Assembly (NCBI GenBank): GCA_943323725.2
Contig: CALPIW020000094.1
Coordinates: 1-6,276, forward strand
Length of the DNA stretch: 6,276 nucleotides
From: Polynucleobacter meluiroseus
GTDB lineage: Bacteria; Verrucomicrobiota; Verrucomicrobiia; Opitutales; UBA953
Reading direction: 5' to 3'
Of the stretch, positions 1 to 6,276 are shown one piece after another. Each line of letters opens with the position of its first letter. Positions within the stretch are counted from its first letter, which is position 1. The position numbers and the translations under genes were made by a program. The notes beneath the pieces were generated by a model, which did not search any database, was not told the origin of the DNA, and saw only the letters and a program-made list of their open reading frames with translations.

Positions 1-621
1 AACACGATCATCGTCTTCTCCGGCGACAACGGCGCCACGCACGACGCCGGCGGCGTCGACACGAAATACTTCAACTCCGCCGGCGGCCTCAAAGGCCTCA
101 AAGGTTCGCTTCACGAAGGCGGTATCCGCGAACCGACCGTCGTCCGCTGGCCCGCCGGCATCAAGCCCGGCACGCGTTCGCACCGCATCTCCGGCTTCGA
201 AGACTGGTTCGCGACCTTCGCCGAACTCGCGGGCGTGAAGATCGCAGCCGCGTCCAACCGAGCCAGCGAGAGTCTCATCCCGGCGCTCAAGGGCACGGAC
301 GCACCGCGTGCCGCCCCGCTCTATCGCGAGTTCCCTGGCTACGGTTCACAACAGGCGATCTGGGACGGCAAGTGGAAGGCGATCCGCACGGACATGACCA
401 AGGCGATCAAGGCCGGCCAGCCGATCGTCACCCAGCTCTACGACCTCGACGCCGACCCGAACGAGACGACCGATCTGGCCGCGAAATTCCCGGACATCGT
501 GAAGGAACTCGAAGCCAAGATGGCCGCGGCCCGCGTGCCGAATCCCGACTTCCCGCTCCCCGGCGTCGACCCGCTGGCCGCTAATGGTGGCAAGGGCAAG
601 AAGAAGGCCGCGAAGAAGTAA
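1..621 (+). CDS. Sulfatase (arylsulfatase-like), C-terminal part, 5' truncated by window edge
   Basis: The reading frame is open from base 1 to a TAA at 619-621 and gives the last 206 residues of a sulfatase. Seen: VFSGDNG at residues 5-11, whose Asp9-Asn10 pair corresponds to the family's divalent-metal ligands, and GLKGSLHEGGIREP at 32-45, the conserved block whose Lys (K34) contacts the sulfate. Further on are the C-terminal subdomain block LYDLDADPNETTDLA (147-160), common in secreted arylsulfatases, and a Lys/Ala-rich tail (GKGKKKAAKK). The formylglycine Cys/Ser motif and any signal peptide lie upstream and cannot be seen. Family knowledge: these enzymes hydrolyse sulfate esters, often on polysaccharides, outside the cytoplasm. 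The substrate cannot be told from this part. The gene converges on the photolyase gene, with 122 bp between the two stop codons. Confidence 0.93.
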   Translation, partial: NTIIVFSGDNGATHDAGGVDTKYFNSAGGLKGLKGSLHEGGIREPTVVRWPAGIKPGTRSHRISGFEDWFATFAELAGVKIAAASNRASESLIPALKGTDAPRAAPLYREFPGYGSQQAIWDGKWKAIRTDMTKAIKAGQPIVTQLYDLDADPNETTDLAAKFPDIVKELEAKMAAARVPNPDFPLPGVDPLAANGGKGKKKAAKK

Positions 622-635
622 TCCGTCACGTCCTT

Positions 636-741
636 GTTCGCCGCAGGGCGAACCATGGTAGGGGCAAGGCTCCGCCTTGCACTCCTGTCCAAGAGGGCGC
701 GGCGAAGCCACGCCCCTACCTTAAGCCGCCCTGCGGCGGCT
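636..741. repeat. Nested palindromic intergenic element with four hairpins (REP/REPIN-like)
   Basis: Almost the whole gap between the two convergent stop codons is structured. There are four hairpins. H1 (636-653) has a perfect 7-bp stem GTTCGCC/GGCGAAC with loop GCAG. H2 (664-680) has stem GCAAGGC/GCCTTGC with loop TCC. H3 (695-715) is GGGCG.GGC/GCC.CGCCC with one mismatch and loop GAA. H4 (724-741) has stem AGCCGCC/GGCGGCT with loop CTGC. The halves also pair with each other: CGCCGCAGGGCG at 639-650 is the exact reverse complement of 727-738, and GGTAGGGGC at 657-665 is that of 712-720. This two-level symmetry resembles paired, inverted REP units. That it is dispersed in the genome is an inference; only one copy is in the window. 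It could also act as a bidirectional transcription end. Confidence 0.75.
724..741. terminator. Perfect GC-rich hairpin between convergent genes, possible bidirectional terminator
   Basis: AGCCGCC-CTGC-GGCGGCT forms a 7-bp stem with a 4-nt loop. It begins three bases past the photolyase stop codon (744-746) and about 100 bases past the sulfatase stop. Neither strand has a real U-tract (CTCTTC follows on +, TAAGG on -), so termination is a guess from position and stem strength. The hairpin is also the right end of the nested repeat. Confidence 0.3.
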
Positions 742-743
742 CT

Positions 744-2285
744 TCAAAGTTCCTCAATCCCGGCCCTTAGCTCCGCGGCTTTCTTCTTCACGGCGGCCTT
801 CTCGGCGGGAGACATGTTCGCGGCCTGACGGACGGCCATGCCGATGCGCGGGTTGTTGAGGAAGCGGTCCTGATGCCGCAGCCAGAAATCCCAATAGAGC
901 GCGTTCAACGGACAGGCCAGCGGTCCGGTGCGATCCTTGGGATCATACGGACAACCGCCGCAATAATTGGACATCTTGGAGACGTAGCTCGCGGCGCAGC
1001 AATACGGCTTGCTGGCGAGGAAGCCGCCGTCGGCGTGCTGACTCATGCCGATGACGTTCGGGAGTTCGACCCACTGGAAGGCATCGATGTACACGCCGAG
1101 ATACCAGCGCTCGACCTCCGCGGGATCGACGCCCGCGGTCAGGCAGAACGACCCGATGACCATCAGGCGCTGGATATGATGCGCATAAGCGGTGTCGAGC
1201 GACTGGCCCACGGAGTGGCGCATGCAGTTCATCTTCACCTTGCCGGTCCAGAACCAGGACGGCAGCGAGAGCGTGTGGCCGAGCCCGTTAGCGTCGGCGT
1301 AGCCCGGCATCTTGGCCCAATAGACGCCACGGATATATTCGCGCCAACCGATGATCTGCCGGACGAAGCCTTCCGTGGCCGCCAAAGGATAACGCTTCGG
1401 AGCGCGCGCATGGGCCTCAGCCGCGGCCGCGGCGACTTCCGCCGGGGTCAGCAGCTTTACGTTCAAGGCGAAGGACAGCCGGGAATGGAAGAGGCGATCC
1501 GAGGACGTATGCATGGCGTCCTCGTAGTCACCGAAATCAGGCAGACCCCGCTCGATGAAGGCGTCCAGCTGCTTGAGCGCCTCCTTACGGTCGACGGGCC
1601 AAGGGAAGTCCTTCTCTGAAGGCTTACCCATGGTCTTCACCCCGGCGGCCTGGATCTCGGCCCAGATCGCTGAGTGGTCGTGGGAGACGTCCCAGGGCTT
1701 GGGCGGAGGCGGCGTGCCCTTCCACGGCTTCCGGTTCTCCTTGTCGTAATTCCATTCTCCCCCGGCGGGCGTGCCGTCCTCCTCCATCAGCAGGCGCGTC
1801 CGGACCCGCATCTTGCGATAATATGACTCCATCAACCAGCGCTTGGCGTCCTTCTGGAAATGGGCCGCCACCCCGCCGCGTCCGTCGAGGAAGTGTTCGG
1901 AGCTGACGCACGCCGTGACCAGGCCGCAGCTGGCGGCGAAGGCCCGGAGATCCTGATCGAGGCGGTATTCGTCGGGCTCCTGGTATTCGAAACGTGCGGC
2001 CTTGGTCGCCTTGAAGACCTGCTGCAGGTTCTCCGCGAAGTTCTGGCGGTTATCCTTATCGCCCAACCGGAAGTAACGGACCTGATGGCCTTGCTTCACC
2101 AGCAGCTCGGCCATCCGGCGCATCCCGGCGAAGATCGCGATGACCTTCTGGGCGTGATGCACGACGTAATCCGTCTCCGAGCGGACTTCCATGAAGACGT
2201 ACGTCACGGACGCGTCCTTCTTGGCGAACCAAGAATGCTCCGGGTTCAGCTGGTCGCCGAGGATGAGACGGACGGTGGAGGGCAC
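744..2285 (-). CDS. FeS-type cryptochrome/photolyase family protein (PhrB-like, bacterial (6-4) photolyase clade)
   Basis: A 513-residue protein of full family length. Residues 7-13 (LILGDQL) open the N-terminal antenna-binding alpha/beta domain; the FAD-binding helical domain follows, with TEGFVRQIIGWREYIRG at 304-320 and TAYAHHIQRLMV at 365-376. Four cysteines fit a [4Fe-4S] cluster: C354, C442, C445 and C458. Their gaps (88, 3, 13) equal those I recall for Agrobacterium PhrB (C350, C438, C441, C454). By the same +4 offset, H370 matches the active-site His, and W346, W394 and Y395 fall where the electron-transfer aromatics are described. Family knowledge: FAD plus a lumazine-type antenna, light-driven repair of (6-4) photoproducts in the cytoplasm. 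The start is GTG at 2285, right before the LILGDQL block, with no clear Shine-Dalgarno. DUF1080 ends 47 bp upstream on the same strand, so co-transcription is likely. A signalling rather than repair role cannot be excluded. Confidence 0.95.
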   Translation of the reverse strand: MPSTVRLILGDQLNPEHSWFAKKDASVTYVFMEVRSETDYVVHHAQKVIAIFAGMRRMAELLVKQGHQVRYFRLGDKDNRQNFAENLQQVFKATKAARFEYQEPDEYRLDQDLRAFAASCGLVTACVSSEHFLDGRGGVAAHFQKDAKRWLMESYYRKMRVRTRLLMEEDGTPAGGEWNYDKENRKPWKGTPPPPKPWDVSHDHSAIWAEIQAAGVKTMGKPSEKDFPWPVDRKEALKQLDAFIERGLPDFGDYEDAMHTSSDRLFHSRLSFALNVKLLTPAEVAAAAAEAHARAPKRYPLAATEGFVRQIIGWREYIRGVYWAKMPGYADANGLGHTLSLPSWFWTGKVKMNCMRHSVGQSLDTAYAHHIQRLMVIGSFCLTAGVDPAEVERWYLGVYIDAFQWVELPNVIGMSQHADGGFLASKPYCCAASYVSKMSNYCGGCPYDPKDRTGPLACPLNALYWDFWLRHQDRFLNNPRIGMAVRQAANMSPAEKAAVKKKAAELRAGIEEL

Positions 2286-2332
2286 GCCCGCAAAGAAGGA
2301 CGAACCCCGCCCGACGCAAATCGTCGCCGCCG

Positions 2333-3106
2333 TTATCGTGCCAGTCGGCGGAGTTCGATGCGGCGGAACCAGACCGGCTGACCTTCCGCCTGAAGGGCGA
2401 TGTGGCCGTGAGAGAGCAGTAATTCGGCGCCGACGTCCAGCTGGTCGGTCGCAGGGGAGACATGGTTACGCGGGTCGAGCTGCGGACGTTGGTAGCGGAG
2501 GACCTCCGCGCCGTTGACGCGATGGACGATTTCTTCGTCCCCGCGCACTTCGACCTCGATGACCACCCATTGCTCGGGCGGGAAGGTCGGCGCCTTCGAG
2601 GTGACGATGTGCTGGGTGACCAGCTTGCCGTCCATCTCCAGGTTGGTGCCGGGGGTGCAGACGTTGCCGGTCGGGCGGGCCCCCTTCCCTTCGTCGGCCA
2701 GGAATTGGAACTCCAGGCTGGAAGGAAAACCTTGGTCCATCCCCATGCTCTGCGGCGGCTGGGCGTGGAGCATGACGCCGCTGTTGAGGTTCACGTACTT
2801 CGGGGCGTCGGCCATCATCTTCCCGGCGAAGCGATACTCCATCCGCAAGACGTAACGCGAATACGCGAGGTTGGTGAAAAGATGCCCATACTGCTGGTCG
2901 AACTTCGCATAGCGATCATAGGCCACCTTGATCATGCCGTCCTCGACCCGGAAGGTATCGGCGTAATTCTCGCCGAGGGGATGCTTGGCGATCTTGGGCG
3001 TCCACCCCGACAGGTCCTTGCCGTTGAACAAGGCGTGCCACTTAGGCTCCTCCGCGGAGACCAACGTGACGAGGCAGGAACCGACCAGGGGCAGGAAGCG
3101 GCGCAT
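2333..3106 (-). CDS. Secreted DUF1080 protein (3-keto-disaccharide hydrolase domain, PF06439 type)
   Basis: A 257-residue protein. Residues 1-18 look like a signal peptide (MRRF, hydrophobic core, VSA before EE). C11 gives a poor, early lipobox-like VGSC, so SPase I export is favoured. The family pattern is clear: FNGKDLSGW (27-35), FRVEDGMI (52-59), the beta-sandwich core LNSGVMLHAQ (107-116), SSLEFQFLADEG (129-140), WVVIEVEVRGDEEIVHRVNG (180-199), and the closing GHIALQAEGQPVWFRRIELR (234-253). Family knowledge: concanavalin-like fold; some members hydrolyse 3-keto-glycosides in the periplasm, and the family is much expanded in Verrucomicrobiota and Planctomycetota. ATG 3106 was chosen because the signal peptide starts there. 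The open frame runs further, to 3499, but that part lies antisense to DUF2256. The photolyase follows 47 bp downstream. Nothing links their biochemistry, so the pairing is probably incidental. Confidence 0.92.
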   Translation of the reverse strand: MRRFLPLVGSCLVTLVSAEEPKWHALFNGKDLSGWTPKIAKHPLGENYADTFRVEDGMIKVAYDRYAKFDQQYGHLFTNLAYSRYVLRMEYRFAGKMMADAPKYVNLNSGVMLHAQPPQSMGMDQGFPSSLEFQFLADEGKGARPTGNVCTPGTNLEMDGKLVTQHIVTSKAPTFPPEQWVVIEVEVRGDEEIVHRVNGAEVLRYQRPQLDPRNHVSPATDQLDVGAELLLSHGHIALQAEGQPVWFRRIELRRLAR

Positions 3107-3202
3107 GCCTATGACTAAGGAGTCAACGGCCTGATTCCAATCCCGGAAGCCGGAATCCGCCCGCCCGTTTGCGCGGAAGGCGAATCCGAACACAAAGTCG
3201 GC
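3107..3202. promoter_or_regulatory. Divergent intergenic region between DUF1080 and DUF2256 with a dyad
   Basis: These 96 bp must hold the starts of transcription for both divergent genes. I see a dyad GATTCC (3133-3138) / GGAATC (3152-3157) with a 13-bp spacer, a nearby extra half-site (AATCC at 3183-3187), and a short palindrome GACT-AAGG-AGTC (3114-3125) just upstream of the DUF1080 start. No good -35/-10 pair stands out on either strand. The best weak match on - is TTGGAA, 17 bp from TAGTCA. The operator role is inferred. Confidence 0.3.
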
Positions 3203-3364
3203 ATGCGCGGCGTCAAAAAAGAGAACCTTCCGGCCAAGACCTGCCCGACCTGCCAGCGCCCCTTCCTCTGGCGGAAGAAGTGGGCCCGCTGCTGGGATGA
3301 GGTGCGCTTCTGCAGCGACGCCTGCCGCAAGGGGACTCCGCGCGGTAAGGCATCGAAGCGTTGA
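3203..3364 (+). CDS. DUF2256 small Cys-rich (zinc-ribbon-like) protein, 53 aa
   Basis: ATG at 3203 to TGA at 3362-3364. The product matches the DUF2256 pattern: MRGVKKENLP, then CPTC (C14, C17), FLWRKKWARCWDEV (21-34, with C30), and FCSDAC (C37, C41), ending in a basic tail (RKGTPRGKASKR). C14, C17, C37 and C41 form a likely metal site; C30 sits in the conserved WxRCW segment. The function is unknown. From memory, genes of this family often lie next to cryptochrome/photolyase genes, and a PhrB-type gene is about 0.9 kb away here, but on the other strand with DUF1080 between. The start is fixed by the family's N-terminal MRGVKKxNLPxKxC; no Shine-Dalgarno is close. It converges on the membrane protein gene, with 28 bp between stop codons. 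A loose stem, CCGGGG (3375-3380) / CCCCGG (3398-3403), spans that junction. Confidence 0.88.
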   Translation: MRGVKKENLPAKTCPTCQRPFLWRKKWARCWDEVRFCSDACRKGTPRGKASKR

Positions 3365-3392
3365 GCAGACCGGCCCGGGGAAGCCGATGCGC

Positions 3393-3956
3393 CTAAGCCC
3401 CGGACCCCGACGGAGATTCGTTCGGCAGCTTGGCCGCCCGCGCCAGCGCGGCTTTGTCGAGCATGATGACCGCCGGCAGGAAGAAGAAGCTCTGCACACT
3501 GAAGATGCTTACCCAGACCGCGAACGCATCTGCGTGGTCTAATCCCAGGAGGAGGTAGACCTCCGCCAAGACACCCGTCGCCATCGCTCCCGCGACCCAA
3601 CCCAGCGAACCCAGCAAAGCCCACGTCACCGCCGTCCGGAAAGACCGAGAAATCAGGCATAACCCCTGCGCAAGGCTCATCGTGCCACCGAAGGCGATGG
3701 CCCAAAAATACATCCCGCAGTAATTCGAGGCATAGCAACCGGCGCAGGAGACCGGAATCCAGAGCCACCACCGGCAAACCCGATGAAGGCAGCAGGCCTG
3801 AGCCACGATCACCAGCACGGCCAACAGGAGCAGAGAAACGGGCCGGCCCTCGAAGACGTGGTAAAAGGGAAGGAACGAGGCGATGGCCAGGGCGTTGTAT
3901 CCCAACCAACGCTGGCTGATCCGCTTGAGCCTTTGCCGGTCATAAACTGGCGCCAT
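3393..3956 (-). CDS. Orphan multi-pass membrane protein, Cys-rich, unknown function
   Basis: A 187-residue protein that I do not recognise. After a basic N-terminus (RQRLKRISQR, 7-16), hydrophobic stretches lie at about 20-34, 40-57, 64-102 (probably two passes), 110-136 and 146-166, so about five or six membrane segments are likely. The C-terminal tail (KLPNESPSGSGA) is polar. Seven cysteines cluster in the first half (C55, C56, C61, C71, C74, C80, C100), together with several aromatics (RWWLW at 62-66). The start is ATG 3956; a TTG at 3980 in the same frame would add eight residues but would overlap the promoter-like sequence. It runs on the same strand as the helicase but beyond that gene's terminator, so it is probably its own unit. 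An integral-membrane enzyme or sensor subunit is possible. No known catalytic motif is visible. Confidence 0.75.
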   Translation of the reverse strand: MAPVYDRQRLKRISQRWLGYNALAIASFLPFYHVFEGRPVSLLLLAVLVIVAQACCLHRVCRWWLWIPVSCAGCYASNYCGMYFWAIAFGGTMSLAQGLCLISRSFRTAVTWALLGSLGWVAGAMATGVLAEVYLLLGLDHADAFAVWVSIFSVQSFFFLPAVIMLDKAALARAAKLPNESPSGSGA

Positions 3957-3962
3957 TTCACG

Positions 3963-3991
3963 TTCATATCCGCCGACCAAGGGGATGGCAA
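3963..3991 (-). promoter_or_regulatory. Sigma70-like promoter for the membrane protein, possibly leaderless
   Basis: On the minus strand, TTGCCA (3986-3991, 5 of 6 to TTGACA) is followed after exactly 17 bp by TATGAA (3963-3968, 4 of 6 to TATAAT). Six bases later comes the ATG at 3956, so the expected first transcribed base is the A of the start codon. It sits between the helicase terminator and the gene, where a promoter is needed. Chance similarity is possible in a single 50-bp gap. Confidence 0.45.
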
Positions 3992-4007
3992 AGAGGAATG
4001 CAGGCGC

Positions 4008-4031
4008 AAAAAAGCCCGGGGTCGCCGGGCT
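4008..4031 (-). terminator. Rho-independent terminator of the DEAD-box helicase gene
   Basis: Read on the minus strand, AGCCCGG-CGACC-CCGGGCT is a perfect 7-bp GC-rich stem with a 5-nt loop, followed directly by TTTTTT. It starts 40 bases after the helicase TAA. A weaker hairpin, GGGCC-GGTG-GGCCC (4045-4058), followed by GAGGTTTT, lies between the stop codon and this one, giving a tandem arrangement. Confidence 0.9.
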
Positions 4032-4070
4032 GATTTAAAACCTCGGGCCCACCGGCCCTCAGGTCCTCGA

Positions 4071-5387
<1,317 letters not shown>

Positions 5388-5448
5388 TGAGGCAAAGTGA
5401 GTAGAGGAATTGGAAAGGGCGAGAAGAATAGGGGGATAACGGGCATAA

Positions 5449-5565
5449 GGTGGTAGCGGTAAGCGGTTGGCGGTTAGGCCATCCACCACCCGCCAAAAGG
5501 CTATCGATTCAGTCAAAGGGCGGCTTCGTCCCTCATCTAACCGCCAACCGCTAACCGCCACCACC
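5449..5565. repeat. Large imperfect inverted repeat made of GCGGTTA-type heptamers
   Basis: The left arm at 5449-5476 and the right arm at 5538-5565 are 28 nt each and match in 26 positions when one is reverse-complemented. They are separated by 61 nt. Within each arm, after GGTGGT or GGTGGTG, the sequence is a run of three heptamers: GCGGTAA, GCGGTTG, GCGGTTA on the left, and GCGGTTA, GCGGTTG, GCGGTTA on the right (read on the minus strand). The spacer holds a smaller stem, AGGGCG-GCTT-CG(T)CCCT, at 5517-5533. It lies in the 247-bp divergent region between the helicase and transporter genes. It could be a small non-autonomous element, a dispersed intergenic repeat, or a regulatory RNA structure. 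No terminal target-site duplication is obvious. Confidence 0.75.
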
Positions 5566-5568
5566 TTC

Positions 5569-5587
5569 GCTGGGACTGCGTCCCAGC
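5569..5587. other. Perfect 8-bp hairpin upstream of the transporter
   Basis: GCTGGGAC-TGC-GTCCCAGC is a perfect stem with a 3-nt loop, starting 4 nt after the right arm of the large inverted repeat and ending 47 nt before the symporter ATG. No T-tract follows on either strand, so it is not an ordinary terminator. It may be part of the adjacent repeat element or a protein-binding dyad. Confidence 0.5.
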
Positions 5588-5634
5588 ATTGCACTCCCCC
5601 TGCCCTTTCCTAGATACCTCGGTAACCCCTGACG

Positions 5635-6276
5635 ATGACGACCAAGCAACCCGACGGCTGGAGCTCCAAACTAGGCGTCATCATGGCCGTCGCCGGCAGC
5701 GCCGTCGGCTTGGGCAACTTCCTCCGCTTCCCCGGCCTCGTCGCCGACAAGGAGACCGGCGGCGGCGCCTTCCTGATCGCCTACTTCATCTCCCTCCTGA
5801 TCGTCGGCCTGCCGATCTGCTGGGTCGAGTGGACGCTCGGACGTTTCGGCGGCACGCAGGGCTACAATTCCTCGCCGGGCATCTTCCACGCCATCATCCG
5901 CAAGCCCTGGGGCAAATATGTCGGCCTCCTCGGCTTCATCATCCCGGTAGGCGTCTACTTCTATTACGTCGTCATCGAGTCCTGGTGCCTTGGCTACGCC
6001 TGGAACAGTTTCAGCGGGTCGCTCGACCTCGGCAAGGACCCCAAGACCTACGCTGACGCCTTCGCCGGATTCACCGGTCTCAATGCCGATGGCGCCGTCC
6101 TCGGACTCGGCGCGCCGTTCCTCTTCTTCATCGGTGTCTTCGTCCTGAACTTCGTCATCATCTACCGCGGCCTCTCCAAGGGCATCGAGTTCATCTGTAA
6201 CTGGGGCATGCCGCTCCTCATCGCCATCGCGCTCATCCTGCTGGTCCGCGTACTGACCCTTGGCACCCCGGACCCG
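5635..6276 (+). CDS. Sodium-dependent transporter, LeuT-like (SNF/SLC6 family), N-terminal part, 3' truncated
   Basis: The frame is open from ATG 5635 to the window end: 214 residues, about 40% of a usual family member. It follows LeuT closely. TM1 has GSAVGLGNFLRFP (21-33), with A23, N28 and R31 at the positions of LeuT A22, N27 (sodium site) and R30 (extracellular gate). Then come GGGAFLIAY (42-50), WVEWTLGRFGG (63-73), TM3 YFYYVVIESW (108-117), with Y111 at the position of substrate-binding Tyr108, and RGLSKGIE (178-185) before TM5. About five TM segments are present. LeuT N21 is replaced by S22. Family knowledge: Na+-coupled uptake of amino acids or related small solutes across the inner membrane. 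The substrate cannot be assigned without TM6 and TM8. It diverges from the helicase. No Shine-Dalgarno; only a weak GGTAA lies 9 nt upstream of the start. Confidence 0.95.
   Translation, partial: MTTKQPDGWSSKLGVIMAVAGSAVGLGNFLRFPGLVADKETGGGAFLIAYFISLLIVGLPICWVEWTLGRFGGTQGYNSSPGIFHAIIRKPWGKYVGLLGFIIPVGVYFYYVVIESWCLGYAWNSFSGSLDLGKDPKTYADAFAGFTGLNADGAVLGLGAPFLFFIGVFVLNFVIIYRGLSKGIEFICNWGMPLLIAIALILLVRVLTLGTPDP

Noticed and set aside
634..828. Short open frame on + spanning the palindromic element
   Set aside because: It is made of repeat sequence plus antisense of the photolyase C-terminus and has no protein character.
873..1619. A 248-codon open frame on the + strand inside the photolyase gene
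   Set aside because: It is antisense to the conserved FAD-binding and FeS regions, has no recognisable domain, and is explained by GC-rich codon use on the other strand.
3375..3403. CCGGGG/CCCCGG stem between the DUF2256 and membrane protein stop codons as a terminator
   Set aside because: A 6-bp stem with a 17-nt loop and no T-tract on either strand; likely by chance in GC-rich DNA.
3107..3499. N-terminal extension of the DUF1080 open frame
   Set aside because: The extension has no family similarity, lies antisense to DUF2256, and would bury the clear signal peptide beginning at 3106.
5449..5565. CRISPR-like array or telomere-like repeat
   Set aside because: The heptamers are only three per arm, without unique spacers, and the arms are inverted relative to each other, which does not fit an array.
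5388..5594. N-terminal extension of the helicase open frame
   Set aside because: It translates the intergenic inverted repeat. The canonical MSFDSLGL start of RhlE-like proteins is at 5387.
5589..5616. TTGCAC-16 bp-TAGATA as a promoter for the symporter
   Set aside because: Only 3 of 6 matches in each hexamer; too weak to call, although the position is suitable.

Overview
This is a high-GC window of densely packed genes whose content suggests a Verrucomicrobiota or Planctomycetota (PVC-group) bacterium. The evidence is a sulfatase with a Lys-rich tail, a secreted DUF1080 (3-keto-disaccharide hydrolase family) protein, an iron-sulfur photolyase, and the lack of clear Shine-Dalgarno sequences. 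The taxonomic placement is an inference from gene content, not a demonstration.

Layout. 1-621 (+) is the C-terminal part of a sulfatase. 622-743, between convergent genes, is almost filled by a nested palindromic element of four hairpins. 744-2285 (-) is a complete FeS-type photolyase/cryptochrome. 2333-3106 (-) is a DUF1080 protein with a signal peptide, 47 bp upstream of the photolyase and probably co-transcribed with it. 3203-3364 (+) is a 53-residue DUF2256 Cys-rich protein, divergent from DUF1080 across 96 bp. 3393-3956 (-) is an orphan, Cys-rich multi-pass membrane protein with its own promoter-like sequence. 4008-4031 is a clear rho-independent terminator for the next gene, a DEAD-box RNA helicase at 4071-5387 (-). 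5388-5634 is a divergent intergenic region holding a large imperfect inverted repeat built of GCGGTTA-like heptamers plus a perfect hairpin. 5635-6276 (+) is the N-terminal part of a LeuT-like (SNF/SLC6) sodium symporter, which runs off the window.

How the genes relate. The photolyase and DUF2256 are the pair most likely to share a role (light-dependent DNA repair), but here they are separated by DUF1080 and lie on opposite strands. The sulfatase and DUF1080 fit a polysaccharide-degrading lifestyle. The helicase, the membrane protein and the transporter look independent. I see no CRISPR array, tRNA, rRNA, transposase or phage gene. The least explained parts are the two intergenic palindromic elements and the orphan membrane protein. 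I did not find a convincing new multi-gene system.
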